Shown: positions 24,561-32,143 of the stretch, in pieces
Layout: each line of letters begins with the position of its first letter
Numbering within the stretch: the first letter of the stretch is position 1
NCBI RefSeq assembly: GCF_024172165.1
Contig: NZ_JAMZEB010000002.1
Span: 11,177,001-11,241,000 of the forward strand
Length of the DNA: 64,000 nucleotides
DNA from: Nonomuraea thailandensis
GTDB lineage: Bacteria > Actinomycetota > Actinomycetes > Streptosporangiales > Streptosporangiaceae
Reading direction: 5' to 3'
The notes under the pieces: model-generated
Database searches by the model: none
Told to the model about the DNA's origin: nothing
What the model saw: the letters and a program-made list of their open reading frames with translations, nothing else
Position numbers and translations under genes: made by a program

Positions 24561-25988
24561 ATGGAATATCTCTTGGATTCGTTTCTTCGGGCGGACACGC
24601 AGACCCGGCTCGGCCTGTGCCGGCGCCCCGAGTACGCCGCGGTGCTGCGGGTCCACCTCGGCGAGGCCGCCTTCGCCGAGTATCGCCGTCTCGCCGGAGA
24701 CGAGGGCGGCCATCTGGGTCCCGCTGCGCCCCGCGATCTCGTGGTCGTGCCGGGCGTCATGGGCAGCCTGCTGGCGAGCACGTCCAAGGGCGGCCTGTGG
24801 TGGGTGGACGTGCGCACTCGCCGGCACATCGACGACCTGGGGCTCGCTCCCGACGGGGAGTCCGATGCCGATCCGGGCAACGCCGTGGAGCCGGTCGCGG
24901 CCGACCCTTCGTACGAGCCGTTCCTGGCCTCGATCCTCACCCGCGACGACGTCGGGCACGTGCTGTTCCCCTACGACTGGCGCAAACCCCTGTCCTACTC
25001 CGCCGCCCGCTTCCGTGACCTGGTGACGGGCCTGTCGGCCCGCAACCACGACCGTCCCGTGCACGTGATCGCCCACAGCATGGGCGGTCTCCAGGTCAGA
25101 GTGGCACTGTACCTGTACGGCGAGGAGCTCTGGCGGCACATCGACCGGCTGGTCTTCGTCGGCACGCCGCACTACGGGTCTCCGGTGATCGCCCGCTACC
25201 TGAAGAAACATCTCGGCGGGTTCGACGCGATGGCGTTGCTCGGCCGCTATCTGTCCCGCGAGACCTTCCGTTCGCTCTGGGGCGTTCTGAGCCTGCTTCC
25301 CGCACCGGCGGACATCTATCCCGGGGCTGCGGGTCCGTACGAACACCCTTGCGCGAACTTCGACTTTTACACGGCGGGAGCCTGGGAGCTGGACCTGGAC
25401 CCGGCCGGCGAGCACCGGCTGCAGACGATCCTCGACGCCGCCGCCGGTCAGCACCGCCGCCTCGCCTCCTGGCACCACGAGCTTCCGCAGGAACTACGCG
25501 ACAGGATGGCCGTGATCGCCGGCGTCGGCTACCAGACGATCTTCCGGGTGGAGCTCAGGGACAGGGCCCTCGGCCGGGGCAGAGGCGCCTCGCTGACGAA
25601 GAAGCGCGTCCCAGGCGATCCGCATCGCGAGGGCGACGGGCGGGTGCCGCTCGCCTCGGCACAGCTCGGCGACGTCAGAACCTGGTACGTGCGCGGCGTG
25701 CACGGCGGCCTACTCAACATCCCCGCGGCGGGACAGGCGGCCCTCGCCTGGGTCACGGGTGAGGAGCCGGACCTGCCGGACACGCCGGTCGCCGCACTGG
25801 CCTCGCACCTGGCCGACCCCATGAGCAGCGCGGCCCCGCATCTGGACGGCACCAGCAAGGCGACCCCGTTCGACGATGATCCAGGCATCGTGGATACCGA
25901 CGACCTGGACGAGCACGAGCTGGACCTCCTGGACGAGCGCCTGCACAACGACGACCTGCCGGACTTCATCCGCACCCGCCTCCTGTGA
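24561..25988 (+). CDS. LCAT-type lipase/acyltransferase (alpha/beta hydrolase)
   Basis: A 475-residue protein of the lecithin:cholesterol acyltransferase-like alpha/beta-hydrolase group. VVVPGVMGS is the oxyanion and lid segment, and FPYDWRKPL is a family hallmark. The triad reads Ser173 in AHSMGG, Asp359 in EGDGRVPLAS and His381 in RGVHGGLLN. It should cleave ester bonds of phospholipids or other lipids. There is no signal peptide, so it acts inside the cell. An N-terminal helical stretch of about 50 residues precedes the enzyme domain, and an acidic tail (DDLDEHELDLLDERL) closes it. The ATG at 24561 has GAGGAGACC. It is the last gene of the CHAT operon and the likely effector. Confidence 0.85.
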   Translation: MEYLLDSFLRADTQTRLGLCRRPEYAAVLRVHLGEAAFAEYRRLAGDEGGHLGPAAPRDLVVVPGVMGSLLASTSKGGLWWVDVRTRRHIDDLGLAPDGESDADPGNAVEPVAADPSYEPFLASILTRDDVGHVLFPYDWRKPLSYSAARFRDLVTGLSARNHDRPVHVIAHSMGGLQVRVALYLYGEELWRHIDRLVFVGTPHYGSPVIARYLKKHLGGFDAMALLGRYLSRETFRSLWGVLSLLPAPADIYPGAAGPYEHPCANFDFYTAGAWELDLDPAGEHRLQTILDAAAGQHRRLASWHHELPQELRDRMAVIAGVGYQTIFRVELRDRALGRGRGASLTKKRVPGDPHREGDGRVPLASAQLGDVRTWYVRGVHGGLLNIPAAGQAALAWVTGEEPDLPDTPVAALASHLADPMSSAAPHLDGTSKATPFDDDPGIVDTDDLDEHELDLLDERLHNDDLPDFIRTRLL

Positions 25989-26209
25989 CCCGGGCCCCGC
26001 TGGTGGGCATATCTCGCCTTGTGTGGAAGTGTTCACGATCTCGTGGATGACCTCAAAACTCGCCGAGGTGGGTCGTTGCGCCGCGGATGCACTGGGAAAT
26101 CATCCTGGGTCCATAGCCCGCGTTCGGTTTCGGCTCCACTTCGTCGTGCAGATGGCGTCCAGTGCGTTCCGGCTCATGCTCACAGTGTGACGAAGCTGGG
26201 TCCTCGGTG

Positions 26210-26422
26210 TCGCCGCCGCCTTCGCTGAAGCCGGGCGAGTCACCGCACTTCAACGCCGTGATCTATGCCCTTGATCTGCTGCTTCCCGTTGTCGATCTGG
26301 GCCAGCAGTCGGCGTTCAACCCAGGAGGAGCGACGCAGTAGCTCTCGTACGGGCTGATCGCGGCTGGCTGGGTGCTGGCGACCACCGTTGTCGCCGGAGC
26401 GGCCCGCGTACTGGGCCGGTGA
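26210..26422 (+). pseudogene. C-terminal fragment of a membrane-associated protein gene
   Basis: A frame reads PHFNAVIYALDLLLPVVDLG, AFNPGG, then an in-frame TAG (26339), then LSYGLIAAGWVLATTVVAG and a stop. This is the end of a known actinomycete membrane-protein type, in which the stop position normally carries Trp (QWLSY). It has no start and its 5' part is missing. It is a relic lying between the CHAT operon and the prophage. The rest of the 25989-26635 stretch shows nothing else. Confidence 0.55.
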
Positions 26423-26635
26423 TGTGGACTTCAAGCAGGGTTACGCACGCCTTTGGCGCGATCAGACTGGCTGTGTTCGCCCCATGTCGTGTGGCCGGAA
26501 GTGGGTGCCGGGCAACGCGGCGGCCTACAGTGCGGTCTGACCTGGGGAAACGCTATCAAGATCATCCCGTGTATATCCCCTGATCATGGTCGTCCGGCTG
26601 CATGCTGGCACCGCCTGCTGCCTATCAAGGGCGCA

Positions 26636-26669
26636 CAACAAAAGACCTGCGGCTGTGAAACCGCAGGTC
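26636..26669 (-). terminator. Terminator downstream of the tRNA-Arg 3' end
   Basis: The 9-bp arms GACCTGCGG (26644-26652) and CCGCAGGTC (26661-26669) match perfectly. Read leftward they are followed by TTTTGTTG. This is the natural terminator of the leftward tRNA-Arg gene, left behind on this side by prophage integration. Confidence 0.85.
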
Positions 26670-26696
26670 AGGGGCCTGAAATGCTGATCTAGGTGA

Positions 26697-26739
26697 GTGC
26701 CCCCGGCAGGATTCGAACCTGCGGCACCCGCTTTAGGAG
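26697..26739 (-). other. attL: 3' half of tRNA-Arg(CCU)
   Basis: Read leftward, the sequence runs from anticodon loop CTCCTAAA (anticodon CCT) through the 3' half of the anticodon stem AGCGG, T-arm GCAGG-TTCGAAT-CCTGC and acceptor strand CGGGGGC to its natural terminator. To the right the match to a tRNA stops: the 5' anticodon strand does not pair and there is no D-arm. This is what integration of a phage at a tRNA 3' end leaves on the side away from the tRNA promoter. The identity core is about 43 bases, but its exact edge cannot be set without attR. Confidence 0.8.
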
Positions 26740-26863
26740 TGTTGGTTCTGCGGAAAACCCTCATGATCCCCATCTGCGTAATCTCGCGTACTCCGCAGGT
26801 AGAGCGCAGAATCACGACGCGTAATCATGCTCAAATGTGCGCCCAGATGCATCCCCTCTGCTG

Positions 26864-28375
26864 TCATCGGCTGCTGTCACCCCGCGCAGGCTTCGACGGC
26901 CACAGAGCGCCACCAACCTTCCTCGCAGCCTCCGACTCCTGCCGCGCCGTCACGTGCTGATAGCGCTCCTGAGTGAACGACACCGAGGAGTGCCCGTGGT
27001 TGTCCGACACCACCCGCGGATCCACGCCCTCCTCCAGCTGGAGCGTGACCGAGAAGTGCCGCGCATCGTGCGGCCGGTAGTGCGGCAGCCCGAGCTCGGC
27101 CAGCAGCGCCTGCCACTCCCGCCAGTCCTCGCTGGGGTTGATAGGCAGCCCGTTCGGCTGCGTGAACACCAGCGCGTCCTTCCGGATCGGCTTCTGGCAG
27201 CGCGGGCACACCACCTCCCGCGGCCGCGGCCGGCGCTCGCACCCGTCCGGGTTCGCCGGCGAGCGCGACTCGTGGCCCCACCCGGCCCACCCGGGCTGCT
27301 CGCGCTCGGCGGCCTGGGCCATCTGGTGCAGCAGCAGCCGCTCGGCGAGCTGGCGAGGGATGACCGCCGTCCGCTTCGACTTCTTCGACTTCGGCTCGGT
27401 CATCACCAGGCCGCCGCCCCACTTGTCCGGGCACACCTTCGCGTGCCGGTCGCAGTCCGGCGGGCAGAACCTCTTGATGCACCGGCCCTGATGGGCGCCG
27501 GCGCACCCGGGCAGGCACACCTTCGTCCGGCACTCGTGCGGCCGGCCGCCCTGCTTGCGCGTGCCCTTGGTGCAGTCCGGCGGGCAGGCCCGGACGTGAT
27601 GGCGCTCGGTGCACGCCGCGACGTCCTCGCAACCGTGCTGCCACGGCAGCCGGACGAGCTCCCACGCGATGCGGATGGTCGCCGCGTCCAGGTCCGTCAG
27701 GTCGATCAACGGCCAGGTCAGGCCCAGCGTCTCGCCGCGGCGCGGGCCGACGGCGAGCGCGGTCTGCCAGCGGACGCCGTTGCGACGCCGCTCCAGCGCC
27801 TCCAGCAGGATCGCCGCCTCGTCGCGCTCGGGCGGCAGCGGTTCCTCGGCGCTCTGCGCCGGCGGGTCGACGAAGTCACACACGTTGCGGCCGATCAGCT
27901 TGCGCCGCACGGCGTGCTTCAGCGCCTGGGACAGCAGCCGGAAGCACGCCAGAATCTGGGCGGGGGAGTAGCCGTCGGCCTTCATATCGGTCAGAAACCG
28001 CTCGACGTCCTCCTCGGCCAGGTCCTTCAGCCTGGGCCGGCCGAGGCGGGGCACGAGGTGGTTGAGGACCTTCGGCTTGTAGGACTGGTGCCAGGTGGTC
28101 GCGCGGACCTTCGGCCGGATTACGTGGTACAGCCAGTGGATCAGGTGCTCGGCGACGGTGTCGCCCTTGCCGGTCGGGGGCGTGAAGCCGGCCTTGTGCG
28201 ACTCCATGAAGACGTCGCGTTTGGCGAGCGCCTGGTCGGGGTTGTCGCCGTAGAAATAGCGGCGATCCATTTTCCCGTCGGCCTTGTAGCCGAGGAAGAC
28301 GATGGCGACCCAGCGGCCGTCTTTGCGCTGGTGGAGTGAGCCTTCACCTTTCTGACGGCGATTCTGTTTTGCCAT
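26864..28375 (-). CDS. int: Prophage tyrosine integrase with a cysteine-rich insertion
   Basis: A 503-residue tyrosine recombinase. It has an AP2-like arm-binding start (GEGSLHQRKDGRWVAIVFLG), a core-binding domain (about 70-170) and a split catalytic domain: VGPRRGETLGL holds the first Arg, HDARHFSV the His-x-x-Arg box, and NHGHSSVSFTQERYQHV the last His and the Tyr nucleophile. Between the first Arg and the His box lie about 70 residues (roughly 247-316) with eleven Cys, plus VVCPRCQ near 390, suggesting zinc-binding fingers. It lies next to attL, as expected, and its start overlaps the end of the small membrane-protein gene upstream. Confidence 0.92.
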   Translation of the reverse strand: MAKQNRRQKGEGSLHQRKDGRWVAIVFLGYKADGKMDRRYFYGDNPDQALAKRDVFMESHKAGFTPPTGKGDTVAEHLIHWLYHVIRPKVRATTWHQSYKPKVLNHLVPRLGRPRLKDLAEEDVERFLTDMKADGYSPAQILACFRLLSQALKHAVRRKLIGRNVCDFVDPPAQSAEEPLPPERDEAAILLEALERRRNGVRWQTALAVGPRRGETLGLTWPLIDLTDLDAATIRIAWELVRLPWQHGCEDVAACTERHHVRACPPDCTKGTRKQGGRPHECRTKVCLPGCAGAHQGRCIKRFCPPDCDRHAKVCPDKWGGGLVMTEPKSKKSKRTAVIPRQLAERLLLHQMAQAAEREQPGWAGWGHESRSPANPDGCERRPRPREVVCPRCQKPIRKDALVFTQPNGLPINPSEDWREWQALLAELGLPHYRPHDARHFSVTLQLEEGVDPRVVSDNHGHSSVSFTQERYQHVTARQESEAARKVGGALWPSKPARGDSSR

Positions 28376-28646
28376 GAATGCCTTTCCATTGGGTGAGGAG
28401 GGCGAGGTACTTTTGCTCGGCCGTGCGGTAGCCCTGCTGCCAGCCCAGGTCGTAGGAGATGCCGATGGGCTGGTCTCGTCTGTTGATGCAGCCGGCCAGG
28501 GTGGCGGTGGCGGCGACGGCGAGAGCGGTCATGAACCACATCCCGGCCACGTAGTTCGGGCCGTTCAGGTGCATATAGATAAGGAGAGCCCCTGCAACGT
28601 TCCAACAGATCGTGCTCAGGACCACCGTTGTCATGATGCGTCGCAT
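28344..28646 (-). CDS. Small membrane protein, prophage
   Basis: A 100-residue protein with two hydrophobic helices (TVVLSTICWNVAGALLIYM and FMTALAVAATATLAGC) and a charged cytoplasmic tail (YDLGWQQGYRTAEQKYLALL). No family is recognised. Its position between repressor and integrase, in the lysogeny-expressed leftward unit, would suit a superinfection-exclusion protein; that is inference. I chose the ATG at 28646, with AAAGG upstream. The frame is open further 5' but codon use there is poor. Confidence 0.6.
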   Translation of the reverse strand: MRRIMTTVVLSTICWNVAGALLIYMHLNGPNYVAGMWFMTALAVAATATLAGCINRRDQPIGISYDLGWQQGYRTAEQKYLALLTQWKGIHGKTESPSER

Positions 28647-28795
28647 GTGTGCTCGCGAACCTTTCGTTGGTACTTCCCCCATGCCCGTAGAGCCACAGCG
28701 TTGCATCGTGAGAATTGCACGATTAGTTATGTGGAGCTTCGATGCGGAAGCGTTATGAATGGTGCACAATGTGCGCCGGTCATCATGGATTGAGG

Positions 28796-29317
28796 CTAAT
28801 GCCCGTTATCGTGCGACACGCGTTCCTTGATGTCCAATGTCGTGCGTATCTGCTCCATTTGGCCTCGCAGATGCGCGAGCTGTGAGCGGATGAGCTGACG
28901 CTCCAGCTCCGCCTTCTGTGCCGCGTCCAGTCGCGGCTCGGAGCGGATCTCCTCCAGGCCTTGAAGTAGCAGCTGCATAACCGCCTCGGAGGTGGTCTCG
29001 CGTTCGACCTCGCGGAGCAACGGCTCCTGCGCCGCGCGTCGCTCGATCTCCGTCCGCAGCATCCGTGCTGCGTCCGGCCGGCCCACGTCCTCGAGGTCCT
29101 CCGGGGTGATGCCGACGACCATCGCCATCAGGGTGATGCGGTCGGCGCCGCCCGAGTACTCGCCCTTCTCGATCTTCTGCCAGGTAGCCGTGCTGAAACT
29201 GGTGTTGCCCAGCTTGGCGGCACGTACGGCGGCGGCGCGGTGCGACAGGCGAGGGATCATCGCCTCCCGCCTCTCGCGGATCAGCTCGGCCTCTGGGGGT
29301 GCCCCACCCGGCCCCAT
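28796..29317 (-). CDS. Prophage repressor-like helix-turn-helix protein
   Basis: A 173-residue protein with an XRE-type DNA-binding domain (about residues 10-70: LIRERREAMIPRLSHRAAAV, TSFSTATWQKIEKGEYSGG). A long acidic and basic helical tail (RLDAAQKAELERQLIRSQL) probably dimerises by a coiled coil. It is divergent from the excisionase-like gene across a 183-base control region, the usual place for the immunity repressor. The ATG at 29317 has AAGGGTGAG upstream. Confidence 0.8.
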   Translation of the reverse strand: MGPGGAPPEAELIRERREAMIPRLSHRAAAVRAAKLGNTSFSTATWQKIEKGEYSGGADRITLMAMVVGITPEDLEDVGRPDAARMLRTEIERRAAQEPLLREVERETTSEAVMQLLLQGLEEIRSEPRLDAAQKAELERQLIRSQLAHLRGQMEQIRTTLDIKERVSHDNGH

Positions 29318-29500
29318 ATCTCACCCTTTCAGAGTGACGCAGAAATCTGCACCTTCCCGCGTAAACGTAACAGCGCACTGGCGCGTCGCCACCCCTCCTT
29401 GCCGGTAACAGCAGGCTGCCAAGGCAACTCGGTAGCCATGTTGATTAAAAATTCCGCTTCACCTACTTGTGCTACGCAGAATTACGCATAGGATCTGCTC
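29318..29500. promoter_or_regulatory. Lysogeny control region with repeated TACGCAGA boxes
   Basis: This is the gap between the divergent repressor and excisionase-like genes. On the rightward side TTGTGC (29467-29472) and TAGGAT (29489-29494) are 16 bases apart, giving a possible promoter that would start transcription almost at the ATG at 29501. The spacer holds TACGCAGA (29473-29480). A matching GACGCAGA, part of GCAGA-AA-TCTGC, lies at 29336-29349 just upstream of the repressor's ribosome binding site. These look like operators for the repressor or for Xis. Confidence 0.5.
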
Positions 29501-29779
29501 ATGAGCAGCGAGAGCAAGGCCTCGCCTCAGCTTGAGCCCGAACTGCTCAAGCTCCCCGAGGCCGCAACGATCATGAACGTCTCCCTCAGGACCGTCTACC
29601 AGCTGATCAACAGCGGCGAGCTGGACTCCTACCGCATCCGCGGAAACCGCCGCATCTCCCGCCAGCACCTCGACGAGTACCTCGAACGCGCCCTCAGGGA
29701 CACGCGCCCCACCCTCGGAGAACGCCACCACCAGGCCGTGAGCCGCCCGCGCCGCAACCGCACCAAGTCGTCTGCCTGA
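29501..29779 (+). CDS. Excisionase-like helix-turn-helix protein
   Basis: A 92-residue protein with the HTH_17/excise signature: LLKLPEAATIMNVSLRTVYQ, LINSGELDSYRIRGN, RRISRQHLDEYL. A basic tail follows (RPRRNRTKSSA). It is the first rightward gene of the prophage, facing the repressor. It could direct excision or act as the early switch protein (Cro-like); the fold fits both. Confidence 0.8.
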   Translation: MSSESKASPQLEPELLKLPEAATIMNVSLRTVYQLINSGELDSYRIRGNRRISRQHLDEYLERALRDTRPTLGERHHQAVSRPRRNRTKSSA

Positions 29780-29883
29780 CCAGGCAGCCCGAGATCGCTA
29801 CCTGCTGAAAAGCAGCGAGGCCCAGCCTCGCCCGCTGGACCTCGCCAAACGACCCGCAACCACCAGAAGGGACGCAGAGTCTC

Positions 29884-30336
29884 ATGACCAACGGTACCCG
29901 TTCCGTGGCCGGAAGCCGGCCCGCGAACGACCTCCTGACCTCCGTCGAGGTCGCCGACCGCACGCTGGCCACGCTCGCGCACCTGGCCGCTGTGCGTACC
30001 GGCCCTGATGGCGCGGTTCTGCACCACGCCTTGTACGCCGCGCTCCTGGCGGGCGAACTGCACTTGGCCCCGGCCGACGCTGACGACCGCGCCGCCGACC
30101 CCGTCTGGAGCTACGCCGAGCGCGTCGTTAACGACCGGGCCCGCGCGCTGATCGAGCAGGCCCGCCAGGCCGCCAGGGCGGCCGAGCTCGCCCAGGGCGA
30201 CCAGGACGAGACCGCTAACCAGCACCGCGCCAGGACCGGCCATTCACCGAACTTCGGATGCTGCGTGACCGACGCCGAACGCGCCGCCGCGACGCAGCGC
30301 TGGGAGACCGAGCTGACGCAGGACGGTGCCCGATGA
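29884..30336 (+). CDS. Hypothetical early prophage protein
   Basis: A 150-residue protein of unknown family, rich in Ala and His, with a long helix near 85-105. It begins with an ATG after AAGGGACGCAG. Its stop overlaps an ATG (ATGA, 30333-30336), which opens the next gene of the coupled early operon. Confidence 0.65.
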   Translation: MTNGTRSVAGSRPANDLLTSVEVADRTLATLAHLAAVRTGPDGAVLHHALYAALLAGELHLAPADADDRAADPVWSYAERVVNDRARALIEQARQAARAAELAQGDQDETANQHRARTGHSPNFGCCVTDAERAAATQRWETELTQDGAR

Positions 30337-30423
30337 CCGCACCCACTCGGCGCCACCGCCTGCAGATCGCCCTGGCCGCCGCCGCCAACCTGTTCACCTA
30401 CCCCGTGCCCGACACGTTTTTCA
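30333..30423 (+). other. 5' part of a frameshifted early gene
   Basis: An ATG coupled to the previous stop (ATGA) opens a frame with excellent codon bias (MTAPTRRHRLQIALAAAANL, then FTYPVPDTF). It runs to a TTTTT run at 30417-30421. After that run, good codon bias continues in the +1 frame, which is the gene listed next. Dropping one T would give one 120-residue protein over 30333-30696. It is a real frameshift mutation, a +1 programmed shift or a base-calling error. Confidence 0.5.
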
Positions 30424-30696
30424 ATGCGCGTCACGAACGAGTTCGTGATCGAGATCCTGCCCGCCGGCCCGGGCTCCCTCGATCTGATCTGCATCAACCT
30501 CCACCAGTGGGCCGCTCAGCTCGACGACGCCCGGTGGACCGTCAAGGCTCACAACGGGGAGCAGCGCATGCTCGCTGTCGAGGGGACCTGGCTCGGCCAG
30601 AAGGTGAAGGTCTGGCGGCTTATTCCCCTCGACGGGCCTGACCTGGCCGAGCTGTCCGCCCGCCCCGACCTCGACACCGTGGCGGGTGCGCGATGA
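30424..30696 (+). CDS. Hypothetical early prophage protein (probably C-terminal part of a longer gene)
   Basis: A 90-residue frame starting at an ATG (MRVTNEFVIEILPAGPGSL) with no ribosome binding site. The upstream frame described above is probably its true N-terminus, joined across the T5 run. The protein looks like a small alpha/beta domain; no family is recognised. Its stop overlaps the next ATG (ATGA). Confidence 0.6.
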   Translation: MRVTNEFVIEILPAGPGSLDLICINLHQWAAQLDDARWTVKAHNGEQRMLAVEGTWLGQKVKVWRLIPLDGPDLAELSARPDLDTVAGAR

Positions 30697-31091
30697 CCGA
30701 CCTGCACCTGAACACGGAGGGCCCACGCAGTGGCGACAACACCGTCAGCGTGGCGGCCGGGCTGCCTGCGCGAGGACGGTGCTCAGTGAGCAACAAGCAC
30801 GAGGTGCCCGCGTCGCCTGGCCACACGGTCATCGAGTACGGCATCCGCTACACCGAGATCGGCCGCGTCGCGGGCGACCCCAAGCTCAAGCGCCGCACCA
30901 AGTACAAGCTGTGCAGCCTCCACACCGCCGCGAGAGTCCTGCAGCAGGTTCGCGCCATGCAGGAGGGCTCGCCGCTGTGCCCCGAGGTGGACGCGGCCAT
31001 CGTCACTCGCACCCTCACCTTCGGCCCGTGGACTGAACAGGCCGATCAGGGTGCAGGGCCGGGCGCGACCGGACCGGAGGCGTTCCGATGA
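30693..31091 (+). CDS. Hypothetical early prophage protein
   Basis: A 132-residue protein. The first 30 residues are low-complexity; the rest (HTVIEYGIRYTEIGRV onwards) looks folded and basic. A GTG at 30786 would be an alternative start that trims the poor N-terminus. The gene overlaps its neighbours at both ends by ATGA. No family is recognised. Confidence 0.6.
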   Translation: MTDLHLNTEGPRSGDNTVSVAAGLPARGRCSVSNKHEVPASPGHTVIEYGIRYTEIGRVAGDPKLKRRTKYKLCSLHTAARVLQQVRAMQEGSPLCPEVDAAIVTRTLTFGPWTEQADQGAGPGATGPEAFR

Positions 31092-32143
31092 CCGCCACAA
31101 AGATGTCCGGCCTGCCGCTTGTCACTCCCACCGGCCGCCTGATCGCGCCGGCCGGCCTGCCGCGTGAGGAGTTCCTCGCCAACCGGCTGGCCGGGATCGG
31201 CGGCAGCGACATCGCCGCGGTGCTCGGCATGCACCGGCACACCTCGCCGATCAAGCTGTACCTGGAGAAGCGCGGCGAGCTGCCGCCCCTGCCCCGGCCC
31301 GCGTGGCTGGAGGAGGCCGCCGACATCGGCAGCGATCTGGAGGAGTTCATCGCCTCCCGGTTCGCACGGATGACCGGCACCTGGGTCGAGCCGATTGGCA
31401 CGCTCCAGCATGTCGATCGGGCGTGGATGCTCGTCAACCTCGACCGGCGCGTGGAGGGCTGCGACGACGGGCCGTGCTTCGTGGAGTGCAAGAACCGGTC
31501 GGAGTACCAGTTCGAGGACTGGCGCGACGGCGTCCCGGACGAGCCCGCTCTCCAGGTCCACTGGGGCATCGGGGTGTCCGGCTACAGCCACGGCCACCTC
31601 GCCGCGCTGATCGGCGGCAACAAGTTCCGGCACGTCCGCATCGACCGCGACGAGCAGCTGCTCAGCCATCTCGTCGAAGCCGGCGAGCGGTTCATGAAGC
31701 GCGTGCTCGACGGCGACCCGCCGCCGATCGACGGCTCGGACGCCACGACCGAACTGCTGGCGCACCTATTCGACGTGCACCCCGACGCGATCCGCGAGCT
31801 CGACCCCGCCAAGATCACGCCGCTGCTGGCCGAGCGTGACCGGCTCAAGGCCGAGGTCAAGGAGCGCGAGCAGCAGCTCTCCGAGATCGACAACCAGCTG
31901 ACGGCCGAGCTCGGCGACGCCGAGATCGCCCAGGCCAACAACCAGATCCTCTACACCGCGAAGAAGAACGGCGTCTTCGCCAACAAGCGGTTCGAGGAGG
32001 CCCACCCGGAGATCGCCGCGCGGCTCCGTAAGACCGTCTCGGTGCTCGACGTGGAGGCCGTCAAGGAGCAGCACCCCGACGAGTACCGCGCTCACCGCGC
32101 CCGCGTCATCCGCCCCGCCAAGCCCCGGAAGAAGGCAGCATGA
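31088..32143 (+). CDS. YqaJ-type viral recombinase (exonuclease)
   Basis: A 351-residue protein of the YqaJ/lambda-exonuclease PD-(D/E)XK group. The entry motif is NRLAGIGGSDIAAVLGMHRH, and the catalytic region includes VNLDRRV and CFVECKNR (the E-x-K pair). A later Glu/Lys coiled coil (RDRLKAEVKEREQQLSEID) follows. The enzyme should resect double-strand ends 5' to 3' to load the single-strand annealing protein. The coupled next gene is RecT, giving a complete phage two-gene recombination system. Confidence 0.9.
   Translation: MTATKMSGLPLVTPTGRLIAPAGLPREEFLANRLAGIGGSDIAAVLGMHRHTSPIKLYLEKRGELPPLPRPAWLEEAADIGSDLEEFIASRFARMTGTWVEPIGTLQHVDRAWMLVNLDRRVEGCDDGPCFVECKNRSEYQFEDWRDGVPDEPALQVHWGIGVSGYSHGHLAALIGGNKFRHVRIDRDEQLLSHLVEAGERFMKRVLDGDPPPIDGSDATTELLAHLFDVHPDAIRELDPAKITPLLAERDRLKAEVKEREQQLSEIDNQLTAELGDAEIAQANNQILYTAKKNGVFANKRFEEAHPEIAARLRKTVSVLDVEAVKEQHPDEYRAHRARVIRPAKPRKKAA

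Noticed and set aside
26453..26692. Rightward 79-codon frame left of attL
   Set aside because: It covers the tRNA terminator, has mixed codon use and no family resemblance.
28647..28769. Upstream extension of the small membrane protein
   Set aside because: Codon bias is poor in this part and the ATG at 28646 has a usable ribosome binding site and gives a normal two-helix membrane protein.
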